In this document: piece after piece, positions 57,745 to 64,000 of the stretch
Position numbering within the stretch: position 1 is the stretch's first letter
Layout of the letters: each line of letters opens with the position of its first letter
Source of the DNA: Amborella trichopoda
Taxonomy: Eukaryota; Streptophyta; Magnoliopsida; Amborellales; Amborellaceae
Direction of reading: 5' to 3'
Assembly: GCF_000471905.2 (NCBI RefSeq)
Contig: NW_006499563.1
Span: 5,707,356 to 5,771,355 of the forward strand
Length of the DNA stretch: 64,000 bases
Made by a program: the position numbers and the translations under genes
The notes under the pieces: model-generated
Seen by the model: only the letters and a program-made list of their open reading frames with translations
What the model was told of the DNA's origin: nothing
The model's database searches: none

Positions 57745-58040
57745 TCCCCAGTGGAGTTGTACCTAGGTCGTTGCCCCAAAGTCGTGACCTATCATCCCCA
57801 ATGGAGTTAGGAGAGGGCCACTGTCCCTCATCCCCCAATAGGAGTCACACCCATACTGCAGCCCATTATCCCCAATGGAGTTAGGGTCATTCTTATCTCT
57901 TCAATTCGCAGTGGGTCTGTTTCAAACCAAGCTATCTTATCCCCAGGAAGTCGGGTTACCTGTCATAAGCCAATTGCCCATAGAGTCACATCTTTCACCC
58001 CAGGGAGTAAGATTGCCCCCCTAATCCCCAGTGAAGTCCG
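57745..58040 (+). repeat. Degenerate ~40-bp array with PBS-complement core
   Basis: TCCCCAGTGGAGTTGT at 57745-57760 is an exact 16-base complement of the element's own PBS region (48507-48522). Related words follow at 57795 and 57869 (TCCCCAATGGAGTT), 57831, 57942 and 58025 (TCCCCAGTGAAGTC), spaced about 34-50 bases. Further ones are at 58712, 58749 and 58884. Copy B has the same array inverted (8456-8606). Confidence 0.65.
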
Positions 58041-58178
58041 CTTCCTTTCGCCATCCCTCGTTGGGCCAACATCTCCATCTGAGCCCTCTGCTTGTGCATG
58101 GCCTTAACCATTTTATCACCAGGGAGTTGGATTGGCACCCACAAACCTATTCCCCATGGAGCTTCACCTACATGGCAA

Positions 58179-59430
58179 GGTCCAAATCATACGACCTTAA
58201 ACTGTAACGGACATCTAGTTGCACGACCTTAAACTGCATGGTCATAGTTGTATGAATTTAAACTGCATAACCACGATCCAAACCATATGACCTTAAACAG
58301 TAGTGGAGGTCTAGTTGCATGACTTAAACTGCATGGTCCTAGTTGTATGACTTTAAACTGTATAACCATGGTCCAAACACTCTGACCTTAAACTGTAGAG
58401 AAGGTCTAGTTGCACAACCTTAAACTGTTAGGTTTTAGTTGCATGACTTTGAACTGCATGACCATGACTCAAACTATATGACCTTAAATTGTAGCGGAGG
58501 TCTAGTTGTGGGACCTCAAACTGCATGGTCTTAGTTGTATGATTTTAAACTGCATAAGCACGGTCCAACTGTATGTCCTTAAACAATTGTGCGCATCCTG
58601 GCTGCATGACGATAAACTTCTTTGCACAGATCTCGAAGGTATGACCTTTAAATGCGCATACGCCTTTACGTGCACTTTCACGCATGCCTTGCCTAACCTA
58701 CCTGTGTTATCTCCCCAGTGAGTTCATTCCTTTCATCATCCTATATGATTCCCCAGTGAGTCTCACCCGCGCTCACAAAATGACGAACCATCCCACCATC
58801 CATACTCGTTGTAAGTTAGTGGGTCACCATCATCCACTCACATTTCATACATCATCCATTTGTCATAGGTAGCCTCATGCCAATTCCCCAAGTGAGTCAA
58901 ACCACCACCATACTCACTCCATGACCTCTATAGACTACCATCCATCTCAATTATGGTCCAAACTATATGACCTTAAATTGTAGCGGAGGTCTAGGTGCAC
59001 GACCTTAAACTACCAAGTCCTAGTTGCACGATTCTAAACTGCATAACCATGGTCCAAACTATATGACCTTAAACTGTAGTAGAGGTCTAATTGCACGACC
59101 ATAAATTGCATGAACCCAGTTATATGACTTTAAACTGCATAATCATGGTCCAAACTATATGACCTTATACTATAGTGGAGGTCTAGTTGCACGACCTTAA
59201 ACTGCCAGGTCCTAGTTGCATGACTCTAAACTGCATAACCATGGTCCAAACTATATGAGCTTAAACTGTAGTGGAGGTTTAGTTGCATAACCTTAAACTG
59301 CATGGTTCTAGTTGTATGACTTTAAACTGCATAATCACGGTCCAGCTGTATGACCTTAAGCCATAGTGCACGTCCTCACTGCATGACAATAAACTGCTTT
59401 GCATAGGTCCCGGAGGCCTGACCTTAAACA
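58179..59430 (+). repeat. Higher-order tandem array of ~32-bp subunits
   Basis: Three subunit types alternate: GGTCCAAACTATATGACCTT, GGAGGTCTAGTTGCACGACC and GTCCTAGTTGTATGACTTTA, each followed by AAACTGCAT/AAACTGTAG. They give a composite of about 95-100 bases over 58179-58650 and 58953-59430. About 300 bases of unrelated sequence separate the two blocks, and both end in similar TTTGCA-AG-TC...TGACCTT sequence. Confidence 0.85.
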
Positions 59431-60526
59431 TGCCTTCACAAAAAAAAAAAAATGAAAAAAAATAATGAGCATGGTGTTTACCTGAACAAGGGAACGCCAT
59501 GAGTAAAAAAGACTGACGGACATGGTCATGAAACCATGAATAAAAGAGTTCCGTGAATAAAACAAAACCGAGCACGGTGAAAACCCGAAAGGGCATCGTG
59601 AGTAAAAATAGATGAAAAGGGTGGACATGGTCAAAACGTCATGGGTAAAAGAGCCTCAAAATAAAAAGAAGTTGGTGAAAACCATCTCTATGGCGCCGCT
59701 TCCCAAGTTCAAGCAAAAATCCACAAAGGATGCTTGGACCAATAAACAGGTTGATACAACACTCGCGGCTTCAGCCCTCATTCAAAAAGAAGAAAATCCC
59801 TGGTAACACTACCAGGAATCCAAAAATACAAGCTTCAACGAAAAGATTTCAACAACCTGAGTCCAATTGCAAAAGGGCTCAAAAGACAGAAGCCTCCTGA
59901 AGATGGCATGACAAGTCTCATGAGGAAGAACATTATTCCCATGTGGTCACAAATAAACTTTGGAAACAAGCACTACAAAGGTAAGAAATTGACAAAGCTA
60001 GGGTGAAACCTGGCAGAGACTTTTGCTCACCTAGCCGGCAGTCCAGACCTTCGGGATCGACTAATAAAACTGCCCCCGACTAGACCCGATAGACGAGACC
60101 TATAGTGGTACTCTGATCATCAAAAGTAAACCTGGTATAGTAGAAAACCTCGTCGACCAAAAGCAAACGAACCCAGACCAATGGGAACAGTGCCTTTCGA
60201 CATGGCAATCAATTACCAGACGAGACTGATTCTGACTGATGAAGTCCGTACAAAATTCTTAGCTTCATAATCGCCAATAGTCCACAAGAGGGTGAGGACT
60301 TCAATAAGATCCCTCAAAAAAGTCTTTTATCCCCCTAAAGTCTCAATGGGCGGACTTGTGAACAATCTATCCCTATGTCTGAGCATCCTTGTTACACCAT
60401 TATGTGAATCTACTCAACGTTGACGCGGTCCTGTGGCTAGGAAGAAAAACAGTAAACGTCGAAGGAAATTTTTTGAGTGATTGTCCTTCTTGCTTCTCTT
60501 GAAGCACAAAATTCGATGGGGCAAGC
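59431..60526 (+). mobile_element. Ogre 3' region, last part and polypurine-tract end
   Basis: It is homologous to 6012-6520 and 6850-7170 of copy B and 1383-1800 of copy A. It lacks the 40-bp and 47-bp arrays found there. It ends ATTCGATGGGGCAAGC (60511-60526), the conserved stretch in polypurine-tract position just before every Ogre LTR here. No coding potential is seen. Confidence 0.6.
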
Positions 60527-61824
60527 TGTTTGAATGTATTTTTCAACACCTTGGTCCCTGATAGGAAGCAGGTCAATAAAGCCTACAAAACAATGGAAAT
60601 TCCTGATAGTCTCATAATGGCACCAAAATAAGTCAAGATCTTGATCATTACTTCAAAAGACCAACTGCCAAGTTTCATCACGATCAGACATGTCTAAGGC
60701 AATAAACACAAAGAAACAATTTTAGCAAAATCCGTCTTTAGCACCCTTAAATGGACTCTATAACTAGATCCATACTTTTGGGGCTTCAAATAGATGTGGG
60801 ACTACTACCATTAGATCCAAAATGGTCTAAAACCCCTATGGCTCAAGTTTCACCATAATCGAGCACTCTAGGACAAAGTTATGGGTAAAAGACTAAAAAG
60901 GGAAAGGTTGCACACTATTTCCATGTGGCCTCACTACATCAAAACACCATTAAAGATGTCTAATTTTGTAGTCATGGGAAGTCACTGTCAGGGCCAATAT
61001 CTCACTCGTTCCAAGTCAGATCGCTCTTAAATTTGGTGAGCATGTTTGTGTCATCAAGACAAGCAATTCGATATGTGGTACGCCCGGTGACGACACCCGA
61101 GCAGGGAGAAAAACTAAATGAAAATCGCTGATCTATTACGGAAGTTGTAGAAAATTTAGCAGCAGCACGCCTCGTTCGAGATGTCAGATCACGATGCTCG
61201 ACCGATCGACATGAAACAAATTACATTATATGTGTGAGGTCCAAGGCTATCTATGGTCCGAACCTCGCGTATGATGAATTGTTGGATTTCATAGACGAAG
61301 GAGTCAAAGCTTCTGTAAATTTTGCCCATCGGATTTCAAGATTTTGGTCAAAAACTCAAGATGACAAAATCTTCATCTAGACACGAAATCAAGCTACATT
61401 TGTTGCAACGTGATCACGAAGGCATGCTCATTGTGATTCAATGAAGAAATCACAAAAAAACATCAAGGAACGAGTGCACTATCGATCCGAAGTTTTCAAG
61501 ATTCATCCAAAATTCAACTCTCATGATCGTTGCTCAAAAGCACGATCCATGACTCAAAGTTGGTGTCAAAATAATAGCCATGCCGAGACCTACAAGAAAA
61601 CAATAATCTTTCAATCAAACAGGCATTAGAAGTACCCCGAGCCACGAAAAATCATGTAAGTTCTCGAGAAGCAGCAGGGACTATTCTGAAATTTCACACA
61701 TTTTTAGGCAGGGGCAAAACAGTCCTTTTGTACCCATTTTAAAATTTCTTTAAATTCAATTAAATTGTAATTATCTTCAATTCTAGCTAGTTTTTGAGCG
61801 TAGACCCACGTTTTAGCCCAACTC

Positions 61825-61832
61825 TATATAAA
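61825..61832 (+). promoter_or_regulatory. TATA box, 3' LTR of the Ogre-like element
   Basis: TATATAAA in the same context as 46557-46564, with AATAAA at 61881-61886. Confidence 0.7.
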
Positions 61833-62139
61833 CATGCAAAGCTAAATTCTAAAGACCCTCCATTCATTTTTCATTGATTAAATAAAACTTCCATTCTTGC
61901 TAAAGTTCTTGGGTATATCTTAGAGAGATATAAGAGAGAGAAGAAAAGGGTCGGTACCCTTCGAGCAGGTAACTTTCTCTCTCCTCCCCTCTTTCTCTCT
62001 CCACCCCTTTGTCTCGCCTTTATATCTTTCTCTCTCCTCCCCTCTTTCTCTCTCCTCCCTTATTTCTCTCTCCTCCCCTATTTCTCGTTCCTATCTCTAT
62101 CTCTCTTCTTCTTGTCTGTATCTCCTTCTCTTTTGAAGC

Positions 62140-63122
62140 CAGTTGACAAAGTCTAACATCAGTTGGATTTCTCTCTCTCCTTCTCTTTTGAAGCCAATCG
62201 GTGAAGTCTAGCGTCAGCTAGATTTTCTCTCTCCTTCTCTTTTAAAGCCAGTCAGTGAAGCCTAGTGCCAATTGGATTTCTCTCTCTTCTTTTCTGTCAC
62301 AGTCGGTGAAGCCTAGCACCAGCTCGATCTCTATCTCTTGCTACTCTTCCATCACAACCAACACAAGATTAGCTTCAGCTGGGTCTCTCCTTCTCTCTTC
62401 TCCTCATAGTCAGTGAAGCCTAGCACTGACTGGATTTTCTCTCTCTTTTCCTCACAGTCGGTGAAGATTAACGTCGACTGCATTTTCTCTCTCTGCTCCT
62501 CATAGTCGACGAAGCCCAACGCCAACTACATTTTCTCTCTCTTCTAGTCATAGTCGATGAAGCTTAATGTTGACTACATTTTCTCTCTCTTCTTCTGACC
62601 GTCGATGAAGCCTAGCACTGATTGCATTTTCTCTCTCTTCTTTTGATACTCAATGAAGCCAAGTGCTGACTACATTTTCTCTCTCTTCTTTTGACAGTCG
62701 ATGAAGACTAGCACCGACTATGTTTTCTCTTTCTTCTTCTGATAGTCGGTGAAGCTTAACACCGGCTGCATTTTCTCTCGCTTCTTCTGACAATCGATAA
62801 AGCCGGGCGCTAAATGTGTTTTCTCTCTTTTCTTTTGACACAGTCAATGAAGCTTAATGCAGACTGCATTATCTCTCTTCTTCTGACACAATCGGTGAAG
62901 TCTAATGCCGACTGCATTTTCTCTATCTTCTTCTGACACAGTTGGTGAAGCATAGTGCCGATTGCATTTTTTCCCTCTTCTTCAGGCACCGTCGGTGAAG
63001 CCTAGCACCGACACGTCTTCTCTCTCTTCTCCTCTGTATAACATAGTCGGTGAAGCCTAGCGCCGACTGCATTTTTTCTCTCTTCCTTTTAACACAATCG
63101 GTAATGCTTAGCGCAGACTATG
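62140..63122 (+). repeat. Array of about 20 imperfect hairpins in U5 (3' LTR)
   Basis: The unit and linker are the same as at 46816-47695. Unusual units such as the fifth (CAACCAACACAAGATTAGCT here, TACCGGTGTAAGCTTTGCAT there) occur in the same order, so the array was already in place when the element inserted. Well-paired examples are AGTCAGTG with CACTGACT near 62409-62432 and GTCGGTG with CACCGAC near 62989-63011. Confidence 0.85.
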
Positions 63123-63925
63123 TCCTCCTTCCTCTCTCTCTTTTATTCTCCTGCCTTTCATACTCTTCTCTTCCTTTCTTCTCCCTCCCTCCTTCTGTTC
63201 TGTTCTTCTCTTACTTCACTTCTTTATTCTTTCTTCATAACCATCATTCTGTTACTCTTTCATTCGATTAAAAGGGATTGAGGTTAGCCTCTCATGGGAG
63301 TCCTGTTGTCTAGCCGTAATGTTTTTTGTTAGGATTACGTGGCCCGCTTATTGCCACGACAGACTAACTATTGTGCCTAGCTAGTTGGTACTGGTAATGA
63401 CGTCTAGTAGTAATCTTGTGAGCCGATCTTAGTTATCGAGCCCGTTTTACTACCACGTCAAGCCAATTATTAATCAGCTTAGTCATCGCTCTGATGCTCC
63501 AACTTAGTCAAATTCTTCTCTTCCCCATCTTTCTTCTCTTATTTTTCTTTTTGAAAGCGCATGCTTGTGTACGTTCATCAAAGAGGAAAAAGGTGAGGTT
63601 TGACCCACCTGTCTTATAACCTTTTCCATATGTATGTGATTGCAGAAAAGAGAAGAATACAAGCCAAGGGAGGTGATTCTGAACCAGTTTTATTACTGGG
63701 GGGCTTTCTTCTTGATCTAAGAGAGTACCCACGCGAGCTAGCCCTAGTAAGTTCCGAACCCACCTTAAATTCCTCTCTCATCGGTTGGTAATACCTGCTC
63801 CCATGTTTGAACAAGGTTCCTAAGAGGGCGATTTCAAAAACATCCCGAGTCTTGCCTCGAAACGTAAGATGCATGCTGCTCGATCCTCAAAAGGATTCAG
63901 AGGCTGAGAACGAGGCACCTAACCA

Positions 63926-63930
63926 CTCCG
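63926..63930. other. Right target-site duplication of the Ogre-like element
   Basis: CTCCG directly after the CA end of the 3' LTR, against CTCCA on the left (one mismatch). Confidence 0.6.
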
Positions 63931-63993
63931 CTATTGTTCGAGAGAGGGTTTCCGCCTCCTGACCCGAGAGAAACCAGGACCCCATCAACATCA
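63931..63993 (+). mobile_element. Family-2 3' LTR, last part
   Basis: GTTCGAGAGAGGGTTTCCGC, then GAGAAACCAGGACCCC and a final ACATCA match 34449-34506, the end of the family-2 5' LTR. Together with 43502-45250 this forms one LTR split by the 18.7-kb insertion. The seven bases after 63993 would be genomic flank. Confidence 0.8.
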
Positions 63994-64000
63994 CACTTAT

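Larger units (their letters stand above)
45251..63925 (+). mobile_element. Ogre-like (Tat lineage, Ty3/Gypsy) retrotransposon, 18.7 kb, decayed
   Basis: The complete structure is 5' LTR (45251-48501), PBS, leader, gag, pol with RT, two RNase H domains and integrase, a 4-kb 3' non-coding region of repeats, and 3' LTR (60527-63925). LTR ends are TG...CA with a 5-bp flanking repeat (one mismatch). Very long LTRs, total length near 19 kb, a tRNA-Arg-type PBS and a second RNase H are established Ogre/Tat traits. All coding parts have stops. The LTRs differ at about 15 of the first 100 aligned bases (counted by eye), so the insertion is old. It sits inside the family-2 3' LTR. Confidence 0.88.
60527..63925 (+). 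mobile_element. 3' LTR of the Ogre-like element (3399 bp)
   Basis: It begins TGTTTGAATGTATTTTTCAA and ends GCACCTAACCA, then CTCCG and family-2 LTR sequence. It parallels the 5' LTR throughout. It is about 150 bases longer, mainly because of more pyrimidine-rich sequence (61970-62110) and additional hairpin units. Confidence 0.9.

Overview
This is nuclear DNA of a seed plant. The window is built almost entirely of LTR retrotransposons nested in one another, with AT-rich spacers and one processed pseudogene of a host gene. The evidence is plant-type Ty3/Gypsy (Tat/Ogre and chromovirus-like) and Ty1/Copia sequence, plant LTR signals (TATATAA boxes, AATAAA), primer-binding sites resembling plant tRNA-Arg and initiator tRNA-Met, and a decayed copy of CPL3, a plant RNA polymerase II CTD phosphatase. 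The species cannot be named from the sequence. I see no intact cellular gene, tRNA, rRNA or CRISPR array. Two runs of N (18494-18513, 56003-56212) are assembly gaps.

Layout. 1-9900: minus-strand pieces of an Ogre-like element (long-LTR Tat lineage): a truncated LTR, a deleted internal region of tandem repeats, a complete LTR with PBS, and the 3' non-coding region of a further copy. 9901-10634: unassigned AT-rich DNA. 10635-22282: a minus-strand Copia element whose 3' LTR appears to be split by about 5.6 kb holding another Ogre fragment (11533-12771) and a truncated chromovirus-like Gypsy element (12772 to about 17100). 22283-30060: AT-rich DNA with a minisatellite, and a 1.2-kb tandem duplication of which one copy carries a 909-bp insertion flanked by a 9-bp repeat. 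30061-31863: the CPL3 retropseudogene. 34245-63993: a second Tat-lineage family (here 'family 2'), apparently non-autonomous, whose 3' LTR was split by an 18.7-kb Ogre-like element (45251-63925) with both LTRs, PBS and recognisable gag, RT, two RNase H domains and integrase.

How the parts relate. The Ogre-like element once encoded the full Tat machinery (gag, reverse transcriptase, Ty3-type RNase H, a second archaeal-type RNase H, integrase) read from the LTR promoter, but every frame now has stops or frameshifts. Family 2 shares the same PBS type and a similar sequence just before its 3' LTR, but has only a decayed protease, an unusual repeated-motif protein and two minus-strand ORFs, so it probably depended on enzymes of an autonomous relative. 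The most unusual non-coding signals are an array of imperfect hairpins in the U5 part of the Ogre LTR, and a 3' array whose core is complementary to the element's own primer-binding site.
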